Below are positions 18,858 to 28,734 of a stretch of 64,000 nucleotides of DNA, piece after piece; positions within the stretch are counted from its first letter, which is position 1; each line of letters begins with the position of its first letter. The stretch comes from Gemmatales bacterium (GTDB taxonomy: Bacteria; Planctomycetota; Planctomycetia; Gemmatales; Gemmataceae), in NCBI GenBank assembly GCA_026004675.1, contig BPJP01000008.1, positions 160,611 to 224,610 on the forward strand, in the 5' to 3' direction. A model generated the notes under the pieces. That model was given only the letters and a program-made list of their open reading frames with translations, was not told the origin of the DNA and made no database searches. Both the position numbers and the translations under genes were made by a program.

Positions 18858-19698
18858 ATGCGTGTTCCAAGATCTCGATCTTTGTTCGGGTCCATGCTCG
18901 CCTTGGCGATTTGCCATCTGTCGGCTCTACCGCTCTGCGCGCAACAGACGGAGCTACAAAGGGTCACGTTTCGCGTTTTTGTGCCCCAAGCGGATGCCAA
19001 GCTGTATGTTTTCGACAAACTTGTCAGCTCGACCGGCGAAGAGCGCGAACTGCAAACACCGCTACTCGACCCGACGAAAACCTATTTCTACGAATTCAAA
19101 GTCTTTTGGGAGCCGAACAACTACACCAAGATCACTCGCCGGAAACGCGTCGAGTTCACGGTGGGCAAGGAAGTGACGGTGGATTTGCGCCAAGCCAATC
19201 CCAAACAGCCGGACGATATCAAGATTCGTTACGTCCCGACGCCTTACCCAGTCGTGAACGAAATGCTGCGTTTGGGCGAATGTCGGCAAGGATGATGTCG
19301 TGTTCGACCTGGGGTGTGGCGATGGGCGGATCGTGGTGGAGGCGGTTCGCAGCTTCGGTGCCAAACGGGGAGTGGGAGTCGATATCGATCCGCAGCGTAT
19401 CAAAGAATCCCGTATGACGGCGGCCAAGGCAGGCGTCTCGGATCGAGTCGAGTTCCGCCAGGGGGACGTATTGAAGGAAATCGACGATTTGCAGGAAGCT
19501 TCAGTCGTGATGCTTTACATGGGCCAGCATATGAATCTGCGATTGAAGCCGATCTTGAAAAAAAGCGTTGAAGCCGGGAGCGCGCGTGGTCTCCCACCGT
19601 TTCACGATGGGAGACGACTGGAAGCCGGAAAAAAACCCATCACGGTGACAGACTCGAGCGGCGAGGAATATAAGTTGCATTTGTGGACCATCAAGTAG
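18858..19698 (+). CDS. TIGR03000-like module fused to a class I SAM methyltransferase (frameshifted)
   Basis: The first frame (18858-19295) encodes a signal peptide (MLALAICHLSALPLCAQ) and a TIGR03000-like planctomycete module (VFVPQADAKLYVFDKLVSSTGEERELQTPLL, given in parts here; then YFYEFKVFW). The second frame (from about 19279) continues with a methyltransferase: VFDLGCGDGRIVVEAV (SAM-binding motif I), GVDIDPQRI (motif II) and a 'VVMLYMGQHMN' strand. Removing one G near 19278, one A from the A7 tract near 19560 and two bases near 19630 restores one reading frame of about 279 codons. A secreted methyltransferase with this module is unusual. The breaks look like sequencing insertions. Confidence 0.75.
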
Positions 19699-19737
19699 AT
19701 CGATTGCTTCGTCTTACCACTTGGCCTCAGCCAGGTT

Positions 19738-19776
19738 GACGGCGGCAGGCAGCGATCCTGCCGCCGTCTTGTTTTT
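19738..19776 (+). terminator. Intrinsic terminator after the methyltransferase gene
   Basis: GACGGCGGCAGG (19738-19749) and CCTGCCGCCGTC (19757-19768) form a perfect 12-bp stem with a 7-base loop, followed by TTGTTTTT, 40 bases after the stop. Confidence 0.92.
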
Positions 19777-19920
19777 GCATGCCGTTTTCGCGACGTTGAA
19801 TTTGCCCGGCGATCTTCGTATATTCGCTTTGGGATCTGAGAATGAACGGCACAGGACGGCATCCCGCCTCTCACCTCCCACGACAAGAGAATCCGGTTTT
19901 TCCAACCGCTCGTATCTGGA

Positions 19921-21345
19921 ATGAACGCAACGGAAGCCAGGTCGGCTTCATCTGCGAAGCCGCAAAACGTTTACAATTCAGTGTTTTGGCTGGCATATTT
20001 GGCGAACGTCTCGTTGATGACAGCCAACGCCCTCACCTTTCGTTTCGCCGAACTGGTCGCTTATTTGGGGGGATCGGAGAAGACCGCTGGCACCATTGTC
20101 AGCGTTGGCGTCATCGGGGCGTTGTTGACCAGACTTCAACTCGGACAAGCCATTGATCGTTTCGGCACACGACCGGCTATGGGTGCTCAGTTCTTTGTTG
20201 TTTCTTTCCGGTTGCGGGATGTTCCTCGTTTGTCGCCACCTTTCCTGGGAACTGTATGCCGCGCGTATCGCCTTCGCAGCGGGCCTCGCCGGCATGTTCA
20301 CTTGCTCCATTGTGCACATCCAGAACCAGGTGCCGTTTCATCGCCGAACGGAGTTGATCGGCAGTCTGGGCAGCAGCGGTTTTATTGGCATGATGCTTGG
20401 TACCTTGGCTGGCGACGCGATCTTCCACGCCCTGCCGGAAGGAAGCGCTCGCTTCACCGCGCTTTTCGGCGGAGCCTTGGGGCTGGGCGTCGTCTACGTC
20501 GGCATCGTCGCTTGCCTGACCCGCCACGATGTGCACGTGCCGCCGGTTCAGATGCCGCCGGCGTTCAAATTGTTGTTGCAACACTGGCCCGGTTATGTCG
20601 TTTTTGGCCGCCCTGATGATGGGTGTCGGCGTGACCGTCACCACCGTGTTCTTGACTCGCTTCTCGACGTACTTGCAGTCAGCCGGTCATGGTATCCAGG
20701 GGATCGGAACGTTCTTCACCATTTACGCTTCGTCGGCATTCGTGTTTCGTATTCTCACCCGACAGTGGAGCCGAACCGTTGGTCGACATCGCATGATCTT
20801 GAGTGGTCTGGTGGGACAGGCATTGGGCTACTGTCTGCTGCCGTTTGTCGCAAGCGATTGGCATTTCATTCTGCCTGCGATTTGTTGCGGTTGGGGACAC
20901 GCCCTGTTATTTCCGGCCGTCGTCTCCCTCGGGTCCGGCGCTTTCCCCGGATGAATATCGAGGAATCGGCACCACCTTGATGCTTGGATTTACAGAAATC
21001 GGCGCGATGCTGTCTGCTCCTTTATTGGGTGCAATCATCGACTATTGGAGTGCCCATGATGGTGGCGGGACTGGTTTCGCTGTCATGTTTTATTCCTCGG
21101 CGGGCATGGCGTTCGCGACGGCCATCATCTATGCGTTAACCTCTGGCCGAACACCAGACGATGATGGAGCCGGTCGCGTTTGTGAACCTTGTGCGGTCCG
21201 ACGGTTTACCCGAAACCGTCGCGGACAGCATCGACAAATGTCACCAGTGCCAAAAACCATAAAAACCGATCCCTTCGAGCAATTCGCTAAAGTCCGCGCA
21301 GAGCGGCATCCGATACTAGCGAATAATCTTCCAAACTACTTGTAG
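19921..21345 (+). CDS. MFS transporter (frameshifted)
   Basis: Pieces in three frames join into one 12-helix major facilitator. The N-terminal part is SVFWLAYLANVSLMTANAL and FAELVAYLGGSEKTAG, with LGQAIDRFGTR as the loop 2-3 motif. The middle part holds FLSGCGMFLVCRHLSWELY and IQNQVPFHRRTELIGSLGSS. The C-terminal half holds FLAALMMGVGVTVTTVFLTR, VGRHRMILSGLVGQALGY and YRGIGTTLMLGFTEIGAML. Single-base removals near 20175, in the T5 run at 20601-20605 and in the C4 run at 20945-20948 rejoin the frames. The substrate is unknown. The last 40 codons are hydrophilic and the true end is uncertain. Confidence 0.75.
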
Positions 21346-21399
21346 ACGACGGCTCCCGGTGAGCGCTGCGCGCGGCGTCAGATGGAAAGGATGAAGAGG

Positions 21400-22020
21400 A
21401 TGGGCAAGTTCCGCTGGTTTTTTGTTTGCCCTCGCCTTGGCAGTTCCCACCACGTTGACGGGCTGTTTCGGTTTTCTCAACAGCCTCGCTTATCATGGGC
21501 TGTCACCGTTGGGATCGACCGGCTCTTCAATGGGATTGTACACGCCTATTCCCGTCTTTCCCTGGGTCACCGAGCGCATGGAAGACAAGTATTGCCATAA
21601 AAATGATTTCCGCCACAGTGATCATGCCGCCGATCCAGGAAGGCTTTTCCGCTGCCCCACATGCGAAGACCCACCCGACCAGGCGGCCATCTTGAGAGCG
21701 TTGCCGCGCGTCACGCGGGGTATCCCCCTACGTCTATGAAGAATTCCGCGATGATATTCAAATTGTGACTGAGCTGTTGGTCGACAAGATCGATCCGCCA
21801 CGATTCTTCCCGTTGGTTGGACCCGCCCAATTGCATCACTGCCATTGGAAATGCACCGTTTATTACACCGAGACGATTGAAAGCGGTTATCCGTTTTCCG
21901 TTCCGGTGCCGCCGGCCCAGGGTCGAAGTGGTTTACATCGACAAAGACCACCTTCACTTGTATCCGCATTCCAACGTTCAGTCCAATCAATCGGTCTTTC
22001 GCGATTTAGCCGGGCCGTAA
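21400..22020 (+). CDS. Conserved planctomycete lipoprotein-like protein (frameshifted)
   Basis: The N-terminus carries a lipoprotein-like signal (FALALAVPTTLTGC, lipobox Cys) after one T is removed from the T6 run near 21420. Later pieces are in other frames: SLAYHGLSPLGSTGSSMGLY, ILRALPRVTRGIP, YVYEEFRDDIQIVTELLVDK, FPLVGPAQLHHCHWKCTVYY, and VEVVYIDKDHLHLYPHSN. The GPAQLHHCHWKCTVYY block with its His/Cys cluster recurs, as far as I recall, in Gemmata-type genomes in proteins of unknown role. At least four single-base insertions are needed to explain the breaks. The start is one of three closely spaced ATGs at 21382-21402. Confidence 0.6.
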
Positions 22021-22084
22021 GCTGCCAGAGCCCGCAAACCTCTGGCAGGGGGAAGCGGCCCGCAACCATCCGATGGAGTAAACA

Positions 22085-23743
22085 ATGTGGTTGACGACCC
22101 AGACCATTACCATTCTCTTAGCGATGGATGCGCTTTTGCCGGCGCCACCCCGCATACCGAGTACCTATCTGCCGATGGGACCGGTTTCGTTTTCGACACC
22201 GCTGCGTTCTCCTTACATGCCGCGTTTCTCGAGCAAGGAAGTCCACGCGGCGGAACTCGGACGCATCGCGGAGGAACGGGTCCGGCAAGCATGGCGAAGC
22301 GATCCCCTTGTGGCTCCCTTCCCGCTACAAGCCCGGGCGGTCGGAACTCGTTTGGAAGTTAGCGGCATCGTCTGGAACGAACGCATCAAGCAATGGGCTT
22401 TGCACCTCGCCCAGACTCGAAGTCCCATAAGAGTCGTTGATGCCATCCGCGTAGGCAATGTAGCCGTCTCGCGGATGCCAGCAACCCATTTGCACTATCG
22501 CCCTTATTCTCCGTACATGCCGATCGTGGAACCGGCGAAGACCCCGTATGCTGCCCCTGCTGAGACGAAAACCATCAAACCTTTGCCGCAGCGAGCGGCG
22601 CCGCCGAAGCAGGTTCCGTCACGACCGATTTCTCGAGCCGACCCTGACCGCGGACCGGTCAGCCGACAACTGGCGATGACGAGTTCGCCATCGTCGACGC
22701 CGGAGCGGCCTCATTCGCCCGTAAAGCGTTTCTGGACGTGGTTGACAGGATCACGATCAAGCGAGTCGAACTGCTACTCCACGTTGAAGCCTGTTTCGTA
22801 TGCACGATCAAAACCGAACGTCGTGGGAAAGAACGAGATTGTTGCCGCGCCGCAGACAACTCCTCAACACAAAAACGAACTTCGTGCCGCATCATCGCCT
22901 GCACTGCTCCCTTGTTGTTACCCGGCGACTTCCTCCGACAGCACAAACGACCAACCGCCAGCCATCCGATCGAAAACGAAATACTCGATGATTAGCGGAT
23001 ACAGCCCGCCCAGCGTCAGTGCGTCCGCTGAAAACTCATCCCGACACGACAAGAACATGACAGTTTCGTGTCACGAAAATCGGCACAGGGTAAACGCAGA
23101 CCAGGCATCAGCCAAAGCAATCGTGTCGGCAGGAACCGCCGCGCCGATCGGTGCAAAGGCAACAGACAAAGCGACTCGATCCGCTGCCACAAGGCAACAG
23201 TCGAACCAACAACGCGCGCCGGGTTGGTTCTGGCGGCGTCTACGGAGCCAATTCCAACGACCTACTTCTGCTGCGAAAAGTTCTGTCAGCCGCTCGGCGA
23301 CCTGCCGAGCCGACACGAGCAGGGCGGACTCTGACAACAAAGCATTGCGCGTCGGCATGGTCGCGGAAGCAATTCGCAAACCGGACGGACGGCAGACGGT
23401 GGCTCCGACTTCAGGTTCCCGAAAAAACCAGTCGGAAGTCGTTTCCGCCCATTATGTTCCCGATCCGAATGAGAAACATCCCATCGTGCCTGTCAGTCGT
23501 GTTGGTAAACAGCCGAACCACTCCGGTCCGGCGATCGACCCGGAATGGCTTCGGCTGCGGATTCTAAGCGCGTGCGGCGACGATGTCGATCGAGTGGCGG
23601 TCTACTCGTGTACCAGCTCGACCGCTTTGGTCGGCGTTCGGCTGCGCGATCCGAATCGCGCGGCTGCGGTCGCCCACACCGTTGCCCGCATTCCGGAGAT
23701 ACAGCATCTACGTGTCCATTTGCGAATCCAGACGCCTCGCTAA
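22085..23743 (+). CDS. Protein with two BON-like domains joined by a long disordered linker
   Basis: 552 residues with GGAG eight bases before the ATG. Residues 58-125 look like a BON domain (GRIAEERVRQAWRSDPLVAP, TRLEVSGIVWNERIKQWAL, VVDAIRVG). Residues 480-552 look like a second one (PEWLRLRILSACGDDVDRVA, STALVGVRLRDPNRAAAVAH, PEIQHLRVHLRI). The 350 residues between are rich in Pro, Ser, Thr, Gln and Lys and look disordered. BON domains are often found in envelope proteins and bind phospholipid or other ligands. The N-terminus is weakly hydrophobic, so export is possible but not clear. It is intact although the neighbours on the left are broken. Confidence 0.65.
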   Translation: MWLTTQTITILLAMDALLPAPPRIPSTYLPMGPVSFSTPLRSPYMPRFSSKEVHAAELGRIAEERVRQAWRSDPLVAPFPLQARAVGTRLEVSGIVWNERIKQWALHLAQTRSPIRVVDAIRVGNVAVSRMPATHLHYRPYSPYMPIVEPAKTPYAAPAETKTIKPLPQRAAPPKQVPSRPISRADPDRGPVSRQLAMTSSPSSTPERPHSPVKRFWTWLTGSRSSESNCYSTLKPVSYARSKPNVVGKNEIVAAPQTTPQHKNELRAASSPALLPCCYPATSSDSTNDQPPAIRSKTKYSMISGYSPPSVSASAENSSRHDKNMTVSCHENRHRVNADQASAKAIVSAGTAAPIGAKATDKATRSAATRQQSNQQRAPGWFWRRLRSQFQRPTSAAKSSVSRSATCRADTSRADSDNKALRVGMVAEAIRKPDGRQTVAPTSGSRKNQSEVVSAHYVPDPNEKHPIVPVSRVGKQPNHSGPAIDPEWLRLRILSACGDDVDRVAVYSCTSSTALVGVRLRDPNRAAAVAHTVARIPEIQHLRVHLRIQTPR

Positions 23744-24000
23744 TCATTCGCGAAACTTCAGACAAACCCGCGCCGTTGGGCCGCCTCTTGGCGTCTCGAC
23801 AAGAGTCATCCGCTACGAAAGATACAACGTGAACGACCAACGCCTGCGGCTCATTTCTAAAAAATCCTGCATCGCACAAAAGGCGATCCATTTTTGGCCG
23901 CAAGTCGCCGAGCAGCCACTATCCTGGCCGTCTTCTCCCCATTTTGTGGGTTACACTCCATTTTGTCAGCGATGGAGAATCCGCTTGAAGGAGAAGTGGC

Positions 24001-24198
24001 ATGCTGGTGTTAACTCGAAAACTCGGCGAGAAAATTCGCATCGGAGACGATATCTGCATCACGGTGGTGGAGGTCGAGCGAGGCAAAATCCGCTTGGGCA
24101 TTGACGCACCTCGTGACATTCCCATTTTCCGCCAGGAACTGCTGACGAACCCTCGACCAAAAGAAACGTCCTCAACGCCAACCAATCCCGAGAGTTAG
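24001..24198 (+). CDS. csrA: Carbon storage regulator CsrA
   Basis: 65 residues with AAGGAG upstream of the ATG. The sequence MLVLTRKLGEKIRIGDDICI, VVEVERGKIRLGIDAP and IPIFRQEL is a standard CsrA/RsmA. The homodimer binds GGA motifs in mRNA leaders and controls translation and stability. The C-terminal tail (RPKETSSTPTNPES) is hydrophilic. No fliW gene is seen next to it. It stands alone between the BON protein and an SDR. Confidence 0.95.
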   Translation: MLVLTRKLGEKIRIGDDICITVVEVERGKIRLGIDAPRDIPIFRQELLTNPRPKETSSTPTNPES

Positions 24199-24321
24199 TG
24201 CCGATTTTCGGCTGGTTCGCCCACGCGGGAAAACAGCACACGCATCGGCGCCTCGCTAGCCAACAGGCGGCGGCGGTGCTACATTACACGGAACTTGTTC
24301 CCGTCGCCAGGAGGGCATGCC

Positions 24322-25131
24322 ATGGTGAGAAACTTGTCGGGCAAACGGATTCTCATCACAGGGGCGTCGAGCGGTATCGGTTACGAATTAGGCTTGCGTG
24401 CTGCCCGGCGCGGAGCGCGTGTCGCCCTGACGGCGCGTTCTGCCGATAAACTTGAAGAGTTGGCCAAACAGATTCGTGATGAGGGTGGGGAAGCATTCGT
24501 CGTGCCGGGCGACCTCGTTTCAGAAGCCGACCGGGCCCATATCGTTGATGCAACGGTCGCCCATTATGGCGGATTGGACGTGCTCGTCAACAATGCTGGC
24601 GTCGCCAGCTTCGGCCACTTCGCCGATTCCAGCGAGGAAATCCTGCGTACGGTCATGGAGGTCAACTTTTTCGCTCCAATCGAATTGACTCGTCTGGCCA
24701 TCCCGCATCTGCAACAGGGAATCCAGCCTGCGGTCGTCAACGTGGCTTCCATGTGCGGTCGGCGCGGCATGCCTGCCTGGTCGGAGTACTCCGCCAGCAA
24801 GTTCGGTTTGTGCGGCATGAGCGAAGCGCTGCGAGGCGAGCTGGCACGCTTCGACATCGACGTCCTGCTCATCATTCCAGGACTGACGAGCAGCAGGCTG
24901 TCCGAGCATCTTCTGCGCAATACTGGCCGGATGAACATCGAACATCAAAAGGGAATGTCCCCCGAATTCGTCGCTGACGCCATTCTCGACGCGATCGAGA
25001 AGAACCGCGCCGAAACGATACTCGGCTCGGAAGCCAGGTGGATTCTGCGCATGCACAAATTCTTTCCTCGACTTCTGGATCGCCTCATCATCCGCCGAGT
25101 AAAAAAGCTGTACCAAGAGCCTGCATCATAG
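24322..25131 (+). CDS. Short-chain dehydrogenase/reductase
   Basis: 269 residues from ATG 24322, chosen for the CAGGAGGG ribosome site; a TTG nine codons upstream overlaps that site. Classical SDR motifs are TGASSGIG (nucleotide binding), DVLVNNAG, NVASMCG with the catalytic Ser, and YSASK with the catalytic Tyr and Lys. The C-terminus (MHKFFPRLLDRLIIRRVKKLY) is basic and amphipathic, as in SDRs that act on lipid-like substrates at the membrane. An NADP preference is likely from ARSADKL after the second strand. The substrate is unknown. Confidence 0.9.
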   Translation: MVRNLSGKRILITGASSGIGYELGLRAARRGARVALTARSADKLEELAKQIRDEGGEAFVVPGDLVSEADRAHIVDATVAHYGGLDVLVNNAGVASFGHFADSSEEILRTVMEVNFFAPIELTRLAIPHLQQGIQPAVVNVASMCGRRGMPAWSEYSASKFGLCGMSEALRGELARFDIDVLLIIPGLTSSRLSEHLLRNTGRMNIEHQKGMSPEFVADAILDAIEKNRAETILGSEARWILRMHKFFPRLLDRLIIRRVKKLYQEPAS

Positions 25132-25295
25132 GACAACCGGCGAAAATCCCTACATTAAACGTTGGCGCTTGGACAACACGATTGGCCAGATACGCCGAGC
25201 GCGGCGACGGTCCTGTTGTGTGCCGTCTCTGTTGGAACATTGGCGGGACGAAGCCCTCTTCGCCGCTGCTGGAGGCGCTAACTTGAAGGATATCC

Positions 25296-27299
25296 ATGTG
25301 CGGAATTGCCGGCATTGTCGATTTGACTGACGAGCGACCTGTGCCTCAGAAAAGCCTGCGCGATATGGCCCAGGCATTGTTTCATCGTGGACCCGACGAA
25401 GACGGTTTTTTTGACAGAGGCAATCCTGGTCTGGCATCGCGACGTCTCAGCATCGTCGGGCTGATGGACGGCCGACAGCCTATCTCCAACGAAGACGGCT
25501 CCATCCACGTCGTCTATAACGGCGAATTGTTCGACTACCCTGAAAAACGAACCCAACTGGAAGCTCAGGGGCATATCTTCAAGACCCATTGCGACACTGA
25601 GATCATCCCCCATCTGTGGGAACAATACGGCGAGCGAATGTTCGACCACCTGCGGGGCCAATTCGCTTTGGCTCTGTGGGATGAACGTCGCCGCTGCCTC
25701 ATCCTGGCGCGCGACCGCTTCGGAATCTGTCCGCTGTTTTGGAGCCGACAGGGTGATTGGTTCCTTTTCGCCTCGGAAGTCAAAGCCTTGCTTGCTTCAG
25801 GCTTTGTTGCTCCCCGGCCAGACCGAAAAGGGATCAATCAGGTTTTCACTTTTTTCGCTCTGCCGGGTCCTGCGACCTGTTTCGAAGGCGTCCGCCTCTT
25901 GTTGCCGGGACGTTACCTGAAATTGCAGTTTGGCAATCGCGGCCAGGCCGCCAATCTGTCCCAACACATCTATTTCGACATAGATTTTCCAGACGCTGGC
26001 GACGAGGACCCAGGGAGGGACGCGAAAAAAGTAATCGATGGCTTTGAGGAGGTGTTTCGATCGGCCGTCGAGCTGAGGCTGCGTGCGGATGTGCCGGTGG
26101 TCTCCTATCTTAGCGGAGGCGTCGATTCCAGTATCGTCGTGGCTATGGCGTGTCAGGTTCGCAAACCGGCCATTCCCACGTTCACGATCCAAATTCGGGA
26201 TCCGAAATTCGACGAGCGACGTGAGGCCGAGGTCGTCGCCGGGCACGTCGGTGCGGATCCGGTCGTGGTGCCGTTCGGCAATGATGACGTCCTGAGCCAT
26301 TATCCGAGCCTGATCCGAGCGGCGGAGTGCCCGGTAGTGGATACGTCGTGCGCGGCCCTGCTCCGATTGGCCGCCAAGGTGAACGAACTGGGCTATAAAG
26401 TCGCCCTGACCGGCGAAGGCGCCGACGAATGGCTTGCCGGTTATCCCTGGTACAAGGTCGATCGTCTGCTCGGATTTTTCGATTTGCTGCCCGGCCTCAA
26501 AGGAAGCCAGCAAGTTCGGCGATTGTTCTTGAAAGTGACGCGGGCTCCGCAGTTTCCGTGGCACTTTGTCCGCCGGGTGCAAGACGCCGTGGGCGGTCAC
26601 AACGCCTGGTTGGACATATATGGCCTGATGAGCATGTCGAAATTGCGGTTTTACAGTCCCAGCATGCTCGAACTGGCCCTGGAACATTTGCCTTATCATG
26701 ATCTCGAATTCGATCCCGCCCGCCTGCGCCGCTGGCATCCGCTCAACCGGGCGCTTTACCTCGGAGCACGGGTCATGCTTCCCGGCTTGCTTCTAAGCTG
26801 TAAAGGTGATCGTGTCGCCATGCATTCGTCGGTGGAAACCCGTTATCCGTTTCTGGATGAACGGGTTTATGCCTATCTGGCACGTTTGCATCCACGCTGG
26901 AAAATGCGTGGTTTTTGCGACAAATACATCCTGCGGCGCATGTCCGAACGTTGGCTTCCCAAATCGATCGCCTGGCGCCGCAAGGCGATGTTTCGGGCGC
27001 CGCTGGATAGTTTCCATCTCGATCCGTTGCCGGTTTTCGTCGAGCAGCTGTTGAGCGACGAATCTCTGCGAAAGACGGGTTATTTCAATGCCGACAACGT
27101 CCGCTTTTGGCGCGAGCGATATCGGCACATGCGCGCTGGCTCACCCCAGCGAACGTCTGTGGAAATGGGACTGGTCGGCGTCGTTGCGACACAGCTTTGG
27201 CATCATATTTTTATCGATTCGACCCTTGCGGATCTGCCCGCTGGCCGAATCGCGCGACCGACAAGCCGGCACATGGGCAAAGCACCGGCAGCACAATAA
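25296..27299 (+). CDS. asnB: Asparagine synthetase (glutamine-hydrolysing) family
   Basis: 667 residues. Cys2 of MCGIAGIVDL is the glutaminase nucleophile. The N-terminal Ntn domain also shows HRGPDEDGFF and YNGELFDYPE. The C-terminal synthetase domain has the ATP PP-loop YLSGGVDSSIV (near residue 272) and LTGEGADEWLAGYPWYK. Length and architecture match AsnB and the related amidotransferases of exopolysaccharide clusters. Plain asparagine synthesis is the simplest role, but an amidotransferase acting on another acid cannot be excluded. No polysaccharide genes flank it. Confidence 0.88.
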   Translation: MCGIAGIVDLTDERPVPQKSLRDMAQALFHRGPDEDGFFDRGNPGLASRRLSIVGLMDGRQPISNEDGSIHVVYNGELFDYPEKRTQLEAQGHIFKTHCDTEIIPHLWEQYGERMFDHLRGQFALALWDERRRCLILARDRFGICPLFWSRQGDWFLFASEVKALLASGFVAPRPDRKGINQVFTFFALPGPATCFEGVRLLLPGRYLKLQFGNRGQAANLSQHIYFDIDFPDAGDEDPGRDAKKVIDGFEEVFRSAVELRLRADVPVVSYLSGGVDSSIVVAMACQVRKPAIPTFTIQIRDPKFDERREAEVVAGHVGADPVVVPFGNDDVLSHYPSLIRAAECPVVDTSCAALLRLAAKVNELGYKVALTGEGADEWLAGYPWYKVDRLLGFFDLLPGLKGSQQVRRLFLKVTRAPQFPWHFVRRVQDAVGGHNAWLDIYGLMSMSKLRFYSPSMLELALEHLPYHDLEFDPARLRRWHPLNRALYLGARVMLPGLLLSCKGDRVAMHSSVETRYPFLDERVYAYLARLHPRWKMRGFCDKYILRRMSERWLPKSIAWRRKAMFRAPLDSFHLDPLPVFVEQLLSDESLRKTGYFNADNVRFWRERYRHMRAGSPQRTSVEMGLVGVVATQLWHHIFIDSTLADLPAGRIARPTSRHMGKAPAAQ

Positions 27300-27398
27300 A
27301 AACCGCAATGCCGATCGCAGTTTGGCACGACCCGAAGCCACCGCCGACACCTGCGAAGCAGGGACTTGTCGAATCGTGCTCGCCCATGCCGATCGCTG

Positions 27399-28592
27399 TC
27401 ACTGTGAGCGAGCGGCCGCGAGGATACCGGCCAGTTCGCTTTGTGGAGCCAAAAACCACAAACGAGGGCACGCCGCCTTCGGCAGATTCTTGGGCTCGAA
27501 AGCAGTGGCCGGCACGTTCTGCGACGCGGTCAACAGATCGATCAAGGTCGGCGGCCGGGTGTAGTGAAACGCCTCGTAGTCGGAGATGCCGGCTAATTTG
27601 GCAGCTTCGGCAATGGCGTCGTCCAGATAGCCGATCTGATCGATCAGCCCGAATTGCAACGCCTGCTCGGCGGTGAAGATGCCGCCGTCAGCACGGCGCC
27701 GAGTATAAACGAATTCGATTTCTGCACCTTTGTCGTTCTTGGTTTTCATCGGCTTTTCGATGACGACTTCGCGCAGTTGTTCTTTGGTCAGATTCGGCCT
27801 GCCTTCGGCGACGACGCTGAGAAACTGATCGAAAGCCTGGTCCACCATGTCCTGCCAGACTTGTTGTTCTTCGGGGGTCATTTTTTTGAAGATCGAACCG
27901 CTGGCTTTCACCTCTCCTGCCTTGATGATATTCATCCCGAAGCCGTGTTTTTCGGCGAACTCCGCAATGGTGGGAAAGGCGGCGTAAACACCGATGGAAC
28001 CGGTGATGGTGGAACGCTCAGCAAAGAGTTTTTGTGCCGGCATCGAAATATAGTATCCGCCCGAAGCAGCGAGCGATCCCATCGACACGACGATAGGCTT
28101 TTTGAAGGATCGATGCCCCGGCGTCGTGCCGTCCCGCAATTGTTGCAGCCGACGATGAAGATCGTCGCTGGCCGTAATGCTGCCTCCCGGACTGTTGATC
28201 CGCAAGACGACCGCCTTGACCGAATCATCGGCGGCGGCGTTCTTGATTTGCTTGTGTACAAAATCGAGCATGCCTTCCATAATGACGCCGTCCATGGTAA
28301 TGATGGCGATGCGGTCTTTGGCGTTTTCGTTGCCTGAGTAATGCTGCTCGCGAAGGGAAATGCCGCCACCAGCGCCCCCGCCAAGGCTGACCAGAAACAG
28401 AAAGACATTCAGGCCGAGGGATAAAAAGAGCACCATCAGCAAAAACCCGAATGCCAAAGGCAAAATCCCGGACGAACGCGCAGGTGCCGGCGGCAGCGGT
28501 GCCGATTTGATGGGGATGACGGTCAAAGCAGGCTTCTGTTCCGGTCCCGGAGCTTCGGGTGAATTTTCCGTGGGATGGTTGAAATCACTCAT
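27399..28592 (-). CDS. sppA: Signal peptide peptidase SppA
   Basis: 397 residues. A proline-rich cytoplasmic tail is followed by one membrane helix (about 43-70: ILPLAFGFLLMVLFLSLGLN) and an S49 protease domain. The nucleophile is Ser177 in GSLAASGGYY and the general base is Lys229 in GEVKAS, the 52-residue Ser-Lys spacing of Bacillus subtilis SppA. LRINSPGG and TITGSIGV are also conserved. It is a single-domain form that degrades cleaved signal peptides in the membrane. The C-terminal 40 residues are an extension. It is divergent from the RFAP-synthase gene. Confidence 0.93.
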   Translation of the reverse strand: MSDFNHPTENSPEAPGPEQKPALTVIPIKSAPLPPAPARSSGILPLAFGFLLMVLFLSLGLNVFLFLVSLGGGAGGGISLREQHYSGNENAKDRIAIITMDGVIMEGMLDFVHKQIKNAAADDSVKAVVLRINSPGGSITASDDLHRRLQQLRDGTTPGHRSFKKPIVVSMGSLAASGGYYISMPAQKLFAERSTITGSIGVYAAFPTIAEFAEKHGFGMNIIKAGEVKASGSIFKKMTPEEQQVWQDMVDQAFDQFLSVVAEGRPNLTKEQLREVVIEKPMKTKNDKGAEIEFVYTRRRADGGIFTAEQALQFGLIDQIGYLDDAIAEAAKLAGISDYEAFHYTRPPTLIDLLTASQNVPATAFEPKNLPKAACPRLWFLAPQSELAGILAAARSQ

Positions 28593-28734
28593 GCTGTCGG
28601 TCCTTTTCCAGAGGGTTGCTTTCCGTCGCCTGCTCTATGACTCCGTTTTGTTGCCATGGAATCGAAGTTATCGCAAACGAGGCACGGAGAGAACAGCTTT
28701 CCGTCTTCGTTAGCCGATTTTATTGTGCAACATA

